From positions 6,232,098 to 6,296,097 of the forward strand of contig JAQFVV010000017.1 of assembly GCA_028023455.1 (NCBI GenBank): a stretch of 64,000 nt of DNA. Direction: 5' to 3'. Below, piece after piece: positions 13,406-24,900 of this stretch. The translations under genes were made by a program, and so were the position numbers. The stretch is from Epiperipatus broadwayi. Lineage: Eukaryota; Onychophora; Udeonychophora; Euonychophora; Peripatidae. Numbering within the stretch: position 1 is the first letter of the stretch; each line of letters begins with the position of its first letter. Below the pieces are notes generated by a model. That model saw only the letters and a list, made by a program, of their open reading frames with translations, was not told the origin of the DNA and did not search any database.

Positions 13406-14067
13406 AAGAAATTGATAATGAAATAAGGTATTTAGATATTGAAATTATTTTAAATCAAAATAATGATATTATAATTAAGCATTTTATTAAAGATTATAAA
13501 TTAAGGAAAATTATATCAATTGATTCAAAACAACCATGGATACAAAAGATGAGTGTAATTAAGAATTTTAAATATAAGAACGATAGATTTAATACAGATA
13601 GAAATATTGCTATGTTACAGAAGGATAAATTTAAACAAACATATATGGGATGTGGATATGCAGCGCATAGTATTGACAATATATTTTCACAACATGGAGT
13701 AAATAGCACGAATAATAATAGATGTAGGACTAATAAACAAAAGAAGTGGATAAAAATTTCATATTTGCCTAGTGTATATAATATATTAAATAAAAAAAGT
13801 AAAAATTATATAGATAAAAACATTAACGTGGGATGGGCTAATAGCAAAAATTTGGATAAATTGATAACTAATTGTAGAATGAAAGATGATATAAAATATA
13901 AGAGAGGAATGGCTTATAAAATTAGATGTAATTTTTGTAATATGATTTACTATGGCCAGACGTCAAAGCAATTGGGAGAAAGAGCTAAAGAACACAATGA
14001 TGCTATTGCTAGGAAAGATGATAGATCTGCGTTAATATTCATTATTTGCAGTATGGACATAAAATAA
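13402..14067 (+). pseudogene. Penelope polyprotein, segment 3 (RT thumb and GIY-YIG endonuclease)
   Basis: The first third reads EIRYLDIEIIL, typical of the RT thumb that follows motif C. Near codons 170-200 is YKIRCNFCNMIYYGQTSKQ, then LGERAKEHNDA. This is the GIY-YIG endonuclease core of Penelope-like elements: paired Cys, a Y-Y-G-T-L-R-EH layout and the conserved Arg and His. The endonuclease nicks target DNA to prime reverse transcription. The frame is lost near 14046. Confidence 0.9.
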
Positions 14068-14237
14068 ATTGTATTGATAATATAAGTGTTCTTGATTATA
14101 TTAAAAATGTTAATAGACGTAAAATATATGAAACAAACTACATCATGTATAATAAAAACAACTGTATGAATATATACAAAACATCCATTAAGTTAAATAA
14201 TAAGTGGTTAATGGATAAAGAATGGATAGTTAATTAA
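14046..14237 (+). pseudogene. Penelope polyprotein, segment 4 (endonuclease C-terminus)
   Basis: This frame continues the endonuclease after the third frameshift: QYGHKINCIDNISVLDYI, then RRKIYETNYIMYN. It matches the H-VLD-R-E-I layout that closes Penelope endonucleases. It stops at TAA, 163 bp before the right terminal repeat. Confidence 0.8.
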
Positions 14238-14400
14238 TTATGTGGATATATATCCATTCAATATATATAACAGAGTAATTTTGTAGTAGAATTGAGGGGG
14301 AAAAAATCACATAATAGATCATGTCAAATATCCATTTGTTTATCTATCTTCTCTCATGTATTGATATAGATGTCGCTGTATGTGCTTTAAATCATGGAGG

Positions 14401-14516
14401 CATATTGAAAAGGGCAAAAAAACAATTTGCCGAAAAAGGCTTTTATATAATAATTTTATAATTTGTAATCTTTGTTGCTTGTATATATGTATTTTTAAAC
14501 ATATTTGACTATTGTA
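14401..14516 (+). repeat. Right direct terminal repeat of the Penelope-like element
   Basis: This is a near-identical direct copy of 11554-11671. The sequence beyond 14516 does not match the sequence beyond 11671, so the repeat edge is clear. Confidence 0.9.
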
Positions 14517-15792
14517 AACTAACTTATCAAGAAAGTTAGATGAATCCGAGCAAAGGATTAAGATAAAGTAAACAAAGCCTTTGCAACCATGAATGTTTAG
14601 TTCCTGATCAGATTTAATGATAATAGAAACATTGCTTAAAATAGACAATTCTACTATCTGATCAGGGATCGAATATGGTAACTCAAGAGATGACTACCAT
14701 GTGGACAACGGATGGCCAATCAAGGAAGTCTACACTAAAAACGACGGTGAAACAGATCTAGAATAGAACTGAGTCAGGACACTTGCTAAGTGAAGCTCTT
14801 GAAAGGCAGATGTGCCATTTCCTTGGGTACTCCAGTCAACTTCCTTCACTAGCCTTGCGGAGAGGTTTACCTCCGGACGTTCAAAAGTAAACCTAATAAC
14901 TGTATAACAGGTGGTATTGATATTATTATTTAATACACCTTCGGGCCCTTATTATTATTTATATAGCGTGTTTATATATATGTCATATATACATTAAACA
15001 AGATTGATTATCTCCATATAACTCTGTAAATAAATTCTTGTTATTTAAATTTACTTGCCGAGCTGCCTCATTAATTAGTAATTATTTGTGTTATTTATAT
15101 ATTTGCAGTCCAGCAGGCAATAGAGTGCCACTGGACACAGCACATAAAATCATTTTATTTGTAATTATGTTTTTTAAAAACTCTTAAACAAAAAAGAAAT
15201 TAATCTCCAATTGATTACACTTTTGATAACTCATGTGACAATGATACCTTTTTCCTTCAAAAATAGCTGTAAAAGTTACAAACAGAACCTCAGGTTAATA
15301 TTTCGCATGGATTGTTCCAGTCATTTGTTTTCAAATGACGTATTATTTTTATTAAAAGAAGGATGATTAATGACTCAAAATATTATTGTAGTATTAGTCT
15401 CATTGCAAAAAAATCGCTAATAGCTTTATTGCTCAGGAGTTCGTAAGAAGAGTTTGAGGGTCAGAATTGTGAGCACCAGAATTGGTCATGGGATCTCTCA
15501 ATCCTAAATCGGATGCTGTGACAACTAAGCCAAACTGCGCAGGGTATTGCAAAGAAAATAATCCAATTTAAAAAAGAAACTATAAAGTAACAAATTTTAC
15601 TATAAAATTAACCAAATTAGAATAATTCGTCAACGACATTTAAAGTTATCTTTTATTTTTAAAAATTGTAATGCTTCAAATTAGGATTCACCTCAGATAT
15701 AATACATATTAATATAAAACAAAACCACAATTTAAAATAAAAAATTTAATATGTATTTAAATATATATATGTACAATAAACAAATGCGTAAA
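14517..15792. other. Space between the Penelope-like element and PUS7; 3' UTR on the minus strand
   Basis: 14640-14900 is GC-richer than its surroundings but holds no frame I recognise. 15421-15555 is a SINE. The PUS7 3' UTR should lie just below 15793. Confidence 0.5.
15421..15555 (-). mobile_element. tRNA-derived SINE-like sequence, minus strand
   Basis: The minus strand reads gtttggcttagttgtcacag, then gagagatccca and tctggtgctcacaatt, matching the copy at 1085-1260. It lies 240 bp past the PUS7 stop, so it may be part of the 3' UTR. Confidence 0.55.
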
Positions 15793-15944
15793 TCACAAAT
15801 CGGATTTTGCCACCTGAGATGGTGGATTAAGAGTACATTGGTAACTTGAAGATGTGTCCACTTTGAGAATTTCTCTAATTAACATGGTTGCATATGATGA
15901 CGAGGGCAAGGAGAATTCAAGTTTCAAAGCTTTTAAATGACCAC
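15793..15944 (-). CDS. PUS7: PUS7 terminal coding exon with [10 protein letters not shown] and stop
   Basis: The acceptor AG is at 15946-15945 and the stop TGA at 15795-15793. It encodes [20 protein letters not shown], then [16 protein letters not shown], and ends about as far past the REI motif as human PUS7 does. A 15.8-kb intron separates it from the preceding exon. A possible polyadenylation hexamer (AATAAA read on the minus strand) is at 15652-15657, about 140 bp past the stop. Confidence 0.95.
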
Positions 15945-18900
15945 CTATATTTAAAAAAAAAAAAAATTTTTTATACTGAATCAATTGATATGAAAAAAAA
16001 TCAGTTATAAAATAAAATAAATAATGTAGCAATTGCTTTTAAACTTGCCACTATTAGTTAGACTGAAAGGCAAAACTCAATTTGATTGCAAAAAACAATC
16101 TTACAGCGTTAACAAGAATTTCTTACTATTTTTTTTTTTATTATGATTCAATTATAAGTTTTGTTTATCTAGATTAGCCTTCATTTCCTACATATCATTA
16201 ATGGATAAACATTATACATATTTTTACAATAGTTTATTTACATTTTCTTTTAAATAGTGAACTCTCTAAGTAAATATATACATTCTAATATATTAAAGTG
16301 AAGAGTTTCATGAGTAAAAGATAACATATTTTGGATGCATCCTTGTATCATTTTATTGATATATTAAAAAGCTTTGATTCAATCCATCACCTAGGTAGTA
16401 GAGATCATTCAGGAATGTTGCACAAATGTCACTTCTATATCATTTAATAACCACTATTCAGATGATAGCTGATAAAGCTTAATCAAAATTTTAATATAAT
16501 GCTAATGGTAATAAAGGGCAAAGGATGAATCAAAATATAACTTCACATATGTAAATGAGAAAACTTGTTTAACCTCAGGATTGTCAATTAGTAGTAACTG
16601 ATAATTCTTGGCAACATCAAAAGCTAAAAGTTATCTCTTGGCATGGATATAATCTCATTTCTATTCTTTGTTAAAATAACAATCTATGGAAATATTTAAT
16701 TTAACATATAGACTTTATATATATATATATATATATTGTAACCAGTTAGCTACATAGCTGCATTAAAAATAATTAGATGAGTTGACAGCATGTTCCTCAG
16801 GTTTAATTTAGGATTATTTAATTAATGGGGAAAATAATATTTAATTTTTTTCATGCATATTTTTAATATAAAAATAACAGGTTTCAATTAGTTAAATATT
16901 TTACTTTTCTTCACACATGATAGGAATATTCTAGACAATTTTTTTTTAAATAATTGTCAAACCGTTTTTAAAAAATTATAATATGTATATTTTAATATGT
17001 ATTATAAATTGTCAATTTGTGTAGAAGAGAGAGAAAATTACAAAATCAGGTAAATAATTTCTTTTGTTCTTTCTCTTTGGTAAATTTATTTAATTATCAG
17101 TTTTTAATTTTTTTTTTTTTAAAAAAATCTTTTTGTAAATTATTTGATATTAATTTTAACCTTAAACAAAAAGTAAAGTTTTATGTTTAATAATATTTTA
17201 AAAAGAGGAAAAAAATAAGATTTTAATGCTCTTGGTAAATTATATTTTAATTAGTTATTGTTTTTTCTTCTCTCTTTATCTCTCATTAAAAAAATCAAAT
17301 CAGTGTAATTCATTATCTTGTCTTCCTTTTCTCAAGAAATTTTTTTTTAATTAGAAAGGAATGTCAAGACTTTTATGATGTTTATTTAACTTCTTGCCTT
17401 GTTTTTTAATGTCTAAGTTTAAGGAGAGAACTAGCTTAACAATTGGTATATAATAAGCCTGTATTTCAGTTAATTGGTTGTTATAAAAATTATCATGTTA
17501 GAGACATATTGTGATTGACTTCTAGTCAAGATTATTCTAGCAAAAAAATAGGGATGTGAATAAGTCAGAAAACCAAGTAGTTTGTAAGAAGAAATTATTC
17601 CTAACTTAGCTGCTGAAGAGAAAACAGGCAAGTCTTAATCCAGCTGATAAAGAAGAAAACAGAAGTCTTCACCAAGCTGTTGTATATAATAAAAAAATTT
17701 TAATCAAGCTTTTAGCATATTATGAGTTTACTTTTACAAATGGTTTCTACAAAAATATTGTATTAATAATATTGAAAGAAAAATGGCTTCTGGATACGTT
17801 TGGCATTGACAAGTCTGAGATTTGCTTTGCCCTATCATTTGGTTTTATTGATAACATATACTTATAAGAGGTGATTCTAGAGTAATTATAAAATGGGTTT
17901 TATTTGTAAGGCATATATATATATATAACATTTTTGCTATTGGTGGAACTTTAACATTTATTCAAATCAGTGAATGTAGCGCCTCTACAACTGTCTTTCT
18001 ACCTTTTTATCACCCAGTGGATGACTTGTGTGACCAAGTCGAAACGTCGGTATATCAATATTTAAAATTTTTAACACAGATGAACCCGCAAAATATATCT
18101 TTTATATATATATAACATACAACCAGTGTGATTATCCTTTTGGAATATTATTATAGAAGCAAGGAGTGCCTTAATTTCTACATATTACTCAAGTCAGCTA
18201 CACAAATTATTTATTTAAATATAAATAAAGAAGATGAAAGATCGTCCAAGCCTTAGGCATAGAAAAACTCCAGAACTCAAACAAAAATGGGAAGGGAAAA
18301 AAGTTCAAACATGTTCTTTTTATATTATCCAAGCTAATGACTTCTGACAAATAACATAAGACTCACATCTTTGTCCATCTAAAATATATATATACTAAAC
18401 AAATCATCACATGACACAGATTTAATTTAACATTTGCATTAGATGAGGAAGAATCCACTCTCTCACTCCAAAATCATTTATTGTAAACAAATATAATTAA
18501 AAGACATTCGAAGATAGGGCCAATCAAATCTCAATTAGTTTACATCTAAATTAAAATAAATGTCAAATGTATGCAGATACAATTGTGATGCTTTGTTTGA
18601 AGAATAGCTATTTTGTCAAAAAAACAACAACCAGCAATTGAAGAAGCCTATAGTTAATATATAACAGGTCACTAAAATATATGTGTGTTATGATTCCATG
18701 TCAGATTCATAGGGTTATATAAGAAAATTGATTTAGCTTCAAAACATCATGGTGTTTGAAATTTTGAAGTCATTATCTTGGGATAACAGAGAAAAATTAA
18801 CGGTATATGTTCATCAAAGCTTCTCACTGATGGAATCTTGTAATAACCAGAAAACTATTCCAGGATTTGGTTGGCACTACCATCTAGTAAAAATAAAGGA

Positions 18901-21900
18901 ATGATTAGTTACTCCAGAGGTCAGATATCATCATTGAAAAATGATAGGATGAACTTCAATCGAAGAACTTTTAGCTCTGCGGTACTTCACTTTATGTTGC
19001 ACTAAGAAACATAAAGCTCTACTGTCTGATATCCGTAGCTTATAACAGACGATTGTAATATGATAGTAGATTAAGGACTTAATGCAAAAGCTAAACATAG
19101 TAGAGAGAGGCATGTGATTCTTTGTTTCAATCACACAATATACTTAAATATTCTATCTATCAATCTGGTTTTGACTCTTACACACAAATTACTATATAAT
19201 AAATTAAATTTAGTACTATATTATAAAATACATGTAAGATATGGGAATCATGGTGCTTTGTTTGACGAGTAGATATTTTGTCAAAAAAAAAAAATTGAAG
19301 TCCACAGTTAACATAGAACATCACATAACATTACAATACTAGCCAAAAAACAAAATTTTACTAAAAATTCCTCTCGCAACCATGATTTCATCTATTAACA
19401 AATATATCCTCCTCAAGTGAGATTCAATTAGATACAAACACCGACAAAATAATCTACCCATAATTCATTTCAAAAACCAACTATCTTTAACACTGATGAT
19501 AAATCTTGAATCTACAGCCAATCAATCTCATGAAGACATCCTTTGTTTTTTAAGGTGATTGGTTTCTTGAGGTTTGAATTATGATAACCTTCCCACAATT
19601 CATTTAAAAAAAACCACCCACCTTTAACACTGACAATAAATCTTCTTGAATTCATGGCCATCAATCTCATGAAGACATTCTTTGATATTAAAGATGGTTG
19701 GTTTTTTGAAACGAATTATGGTAAGACTATTTTGTTTTGTATATGTATGTTATTTGTCTCTAATTGAACCCCACTTGAAAAGGTCTATTTGTCAATAGAG
19801 GAAACTATGGTCATGAGAGAATTTTATTAAAAAAATTTTCTTGGCTAGTATTGTAATGTTATATGATTTCCAATTTTATTTATCAGTAAAGCGATAGGCA
19901 ATATTTAACTTATAACACATATATTGTAAATATCATAATTAATATATATACATAAAAACATACATTTCTGACAATTAAAATTTCCATATACATGTCAACT
20001 TGGATCCTTAGCCCAAATCACACATCCTAAATGCAACTACAATCAGTCATATATAATTGTATAGTCAAAACATAAACAAGGTTGAATCTTTACCCAAAAC
20101 CCAAGTAGTAATGAGTCATTAAAATTGAACAATTATATAATGATCATATTTTGTCATCATCAAGCTTAGAGTCCAGAGATGAAGGAGATATCAAATATAG
20201 TTTATTTGACTAAGGTAAAACTATTTCTCATTACTTGCAGATGTACGGCATACAAAATTAAGGAGCAGATTACCAAAATCAAAAGAATCCCTCTTGAATC
20301 AACCAACAGGAATCAATTTAATTTTCTATGATATTTCAGACATGGATTTATGAATCTGTCTAGTAAAGTTATTGAATTATTTAAAGAAGCTGAAATAAGA
20401 CTTTTATATTTATGTATATATAAATAAGAGGTCTCCATATCGTTTAATTATATGTACTTTTGGATATATAAACATTGGCGAATATTACTAGTGTATCAGA
20501 AATTGATATATATTTTATATAAACTTGTATGTATATTTAATTCTGTCATTTATATTCAATCTTTAATATTACTTCTTTATTATGTTTATTGCTTTGTTAC
20601 TTTAGTCATGATAATGTCTACAGGTAATTTCTTTACATCGATTGAGATTATCTAAAATTAATAATGTTACTTAGTTGTCTGTGCCATTCTTCTCTCAATA
20701 GTACCGTCTTCATCCTCTATCGACACTTAGAGTTCACGCACTGTGCTGAAATAAAGTTGTAGTTACCAAGTAAATATTAATGCTAGTACATCCATAGATG
20801 TTCTTTCTTAAGTAGAGCACCCTTTATATTTAAATAAATACTTATAAAAGAAAGTTAAGACCCCTTTGAGTTGATTTGATGTATACTGATCCGGAAATAC
20901 AATCATGATACCTTATATAAATAGTTATATAAGACAAAGTTTAATCAACACCAATATCCATGCTATTTAAATTTAATTAATTGAAATTCAAATTTTAATT
21001 AATTTTTGTTAAACTGACAATTTTAAAGTAATTTGGTTACATTCCAAAAGTATATATCTGCATGTCATGTGCATATATGAACTGTCACCATTTCCAACAT
21101 CAGTAGAGTAAGTACATAATTGGTGCAAACGACACATGGCCTGAATCAATGGAATACAAAACCAGAATAGAAATCAAATAGATAGTATAGAATGGGATTT
21201 GACAGCAGTATTAAGTATAAAAATAAAAATGAATAAGAACATAAAATATAATAATTAATTAACAAGGGTAGTAAAGCAGATTATTAGTGGGAATGTAAAA
21301 AAATAAAAGTAAATGATAAAAAATAAATGTGGCAAGAAAAAATGGATATATTCAGAATTTTTGATCTTGGAGAGATGCATTGTGGGACTGGGGTCGATGG
21401 ACTATTCGATGACAGTAATAACAATAATAGTGGTTAGTAATCTTATTAGTAATAAAAAAACATTTCCAAAATATATTCGATGTTATCTAGAGTAGGTTTA
21501 CAAAAATGATGCAAACAGAAAAGGGAAACGAAGAACAGGAAATGAAACAAACACACCAAAGATAGTATAGAATATTAGTCATCAAGGGCATGAAGAGCAA
21601 GAGATAGAAGCCCCAAGACAAGCAAAATGCTGACATGGAAGTAATTATGAAAATGATGCATAAAATGAAAGAGACATTAAAAGAAAACAAAGAAAAATGT
21701 TACAAGAAAATAAAGCATGGAATGAATGATAAAAGAAAATATTTAAAATAAAATAAAAATACATAGAAAATAATATAAAAAAAAACACAGAGAGAAAATG
21801 TTAAAAAAAATACAGAGAATCAGCAAGCAATAGTGACAGCACTAAAAGAAATAAAGGGGGGGGATGAAGATCAAAAAATTAACCTATATTAGAAGACATG

Positions 21901-24900
21901 ACCAATTACTGAGATAAAAAATTTAATCAAATAGCAGAAAACATACAAAAAGGGACAAATAGAACAAAAGAGAAGCTTGAAAAGATGGAGATTAAAATGT
22001 TTGAAATGACATTATAAAATGAACAGAATAAAAAACAAAATGAAGAATTTATACTAAATATGCAGAAAAATATAAAGGAAATTGAAAAAGCTATACTAAA
22101 TGTGTAGGAGAATATAAAAGAAATAATAAAAAAGTAAACAAGCTAAAGATTGAAGATAGGAAGAAAAATGAGTTAGTGAAAAATTAATATGGAAATATCA
22201 AATTAAAAGATACCAACCAACAAACCTATGAAGAAATTATTTATTGACTGGAAACTGGAAAAATCAAACACTCCAACAAATATGAGAATGTGTACTGGCA
22301 AAGAGTTCAAATCATTGCAAATTGTACAAAAGGAAATAAAGAGAATAATTCTTTTATAAACCAGACAAATGAAGATCTCAACTTATTTGGAGAACTCAGA
22401 GGCAGATATTAATAATGATCGTCTCAAATAAATATAACATGGATGCCAAAGCCATGAATAATGTTAAAGGGGATGTTGTACAAAAGAAGAAAAAATGTAA
22501 TGATGAAGATGAATTGGATATTTCATTGATACAAATGTTAAATTGCAATTATGAAGATGAGAACAAAAGTAAGAAAATAATTAAGCTAGAAAATTAATTC
22601 TGCTGCTAGAGTGATAAAGAAATGAATGATGAAGAAGGACATGTGAAAATAACTAAAGATAGAAATGTTTTGAATCATAAAGTCTAAGAAAGAAAAAATA
22701 TGAAAAATACAAAAAATCAAAATTTAAGTGATGAATAAAAAAATCTAAGTTTAAATTTAGCGAGAGATTGTCTTTGACACATCACCCTAGGAATTACTAT
22801 GTCCAAATATCAGTGTTAGTAAAAGAAGATAGAGCTAAGAAACTAAGAGCAGGAGATCAACTTCAGTGTTAAGAGTTTAACAATGATCATAAGACAAATA
22901 GAAAATGTTTCAGAATGTCTCGAGTGGGGATGTCTATATGATTAAAGAAATACCTGGAGAGAGAAGAAATGCTTGGATCCCTGAGTGGATAATAAGGAAA
23001 CCTTACTCATACCAATGACCTGGGATCTGTTGAAAGAACAAACGATTTTATGGAATATGAAAAATTCCCTTTTGGAAAATCAAACCTATGACAAAATCAA
23101 AGATGTCAAATAAAAAAACAAATTTAAAGTTACTCAGTGAAAGATAGGGACACTAATAGCTTGTTAAAAAAAAAAAGAGAGAAAAAAATAAAAAGTCTAA
23201 GCAAATAAATGAACACAACATATATGTAAAAGACCTAGAGAAAGACCACATGTGAGATTGAGGGATAAAATAAAGAAGTGTGCTGGGGTGATGTGGAAAA
23301 GAGAGGCTAGAAATAAAAGATGAACTGAATTTGGAGAGTTCTTCATCCTGCAGTGAATCGATAATGGTCGAAAATGATGATGATACTTATATTTAAACCT
23401 TATACATCATAATGATAATTAACTAAACTTGGAAAATTAGAAATGGTCTGAAGATCAAGATGCCAGTCAAGAGCTGAGTACAATAATAAAGAACAAAGCA
23501 TCGGAGAAGCATCAAATGAAGACTGTGATTTGGAATTTAGTTAAAAGGTTGGGAAAGAAACCTCAATATTTTTGGGATGGAGAGATGTGCAAAAATGGCT
23601 TGTTTATTCCTTATGAATAATAAAGAAACATAATAACCACATTGTTCTTCCTATAGTGAGATATAAATTAAATAAACAAAGTAGTTGGTTACTGCGGCAA
23701 ATATTTAAAATAATAATAATGTAGTAAAATAAAGATTCTCGATTGATGTCTTATACTCATTTGAGTTTATAATTAAGATTAAATAAACATAGTTGTAAAA
23801 CTGCTGAGAATCTTATAAATATGTGAATTGTGAAAAAGTCACTCTTATTCTCCGTTGATTGAATATTGACTGAAGAGAAGGTTATAAACGAATAATTTAG
23901 TCTCCTATAGGCCATTAAAAGAGAATACAAGTGTACAAATAAAGAATACAAAGATTAAATAATTCAGACATTTCTTGCGTATAAAAAAATAAAATATATA
24001 TTTTTTATTTTGTTTTATAAATGAATCAAAATTAAACATTTTATCAAAAAAAAAAAGGGGGGGGGGTAGCAAGAACTAATTAAAGATAAAAAAAATAAAT
24101 AAGAGAAATTACAAAATAAAGAAAAACAACAGATTAGTGATAAATCACTAAAAAAATTAAAACAAAAAAGAAAACAAACTAAGGCTTGTGGGAAGAGTTG
24201 TCCTTAGGACAAAGGCTATATAAAAAGAAAGGAGACCAGAATAACAACATCTGTGAAGAACCAAAGTGCATGTTGCCAGCGTTGTACAGCTTGAAAAGAT
24301 TTCAGTTCTAGTTTTGTGAATATTATACATTATCTAAGAAGACCACTGTTATAGTAACTTTTCAATAGTGAATCAAACAGAATTTAGAATGTCAAAATTC
24401 TGTATAAGAAGAAGAACAAACAATATGTGCTAAGGCCACCCCACATGTTCCAGCTAGATCATAAACACTATTAACTTTGAAAAAAAAATACCTATAAGAA
24501 GTCTAGAGATAAAGAAGATATGAAATGTAGTTTATTTTTCCATGGAAAAGCTGTTTCTCATCCCTTGCAGTTATATAGCATGTATAATTAGGCAGCAGAT
24601 TTCCAAAACTAAGAAAAAGCCACCCCGAATTAACCAACAGATTGATTTAATTTTTTATGATACTTCAGACATGGACTTATGAATCTATATAGAGAGGTTA
24701 TTGAATTATTTTAAAAAGCTGAGATAAGACGTTTTATATTTATATGCATATAGATAAGAAGCCTCCAAATTTATAAGTTCATGGATATATTTTATCGTAT
24801 GTATTTTTGGATACGTTTCTAATCTGATAAGTATTCCAGTTTTGTTGTTAATTAATAAAGTTTTGAATTAATACGCAATACAAATTACCTTCATAATCCA

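Larger units (their letters stand above)
11554..14516 (+). mobile_element. Penelope-like retroelement (GIY-YIG class) with direct terminal repeats
   Basis: The element has direct repeats of about 117 bp at both ends and a degenerate four-frame coding region at 11787-14237. The frame segments together give the Penelope order: basic N-terminal region, reverse transcriptase, GIY-YIG endonuclease. There are three frameshifts and no other stop codons I noticed within the segments, so the copy looks young. It lies on the plus strand 1.3 kb beyond the 3' end of PUS7, which runs the opposite way. Penelope-like elements prime from a nicked target and often insert with partial tandem copies, which explains the direct terminal repeats (pseudo-LTRs). 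I did not see a clear target-site duplication or a hammerhead motif in the repeats. Confidence 0.9.

Noticed and set aside
16719-16738. TA microsatellite and other short AT runs taken as CRISPR or satellite arrays
   Set aside because: Simple low-complexity runs with no spacer structure; no CRISPR is expected or seen in this animal DNA.
21700-22600. Purine-rich region with several short frames as a coiled-coil gene
   Set aside because: Many stops in every frame and strong A/G bias; at best a decayed LINE ORF1, not supportable.
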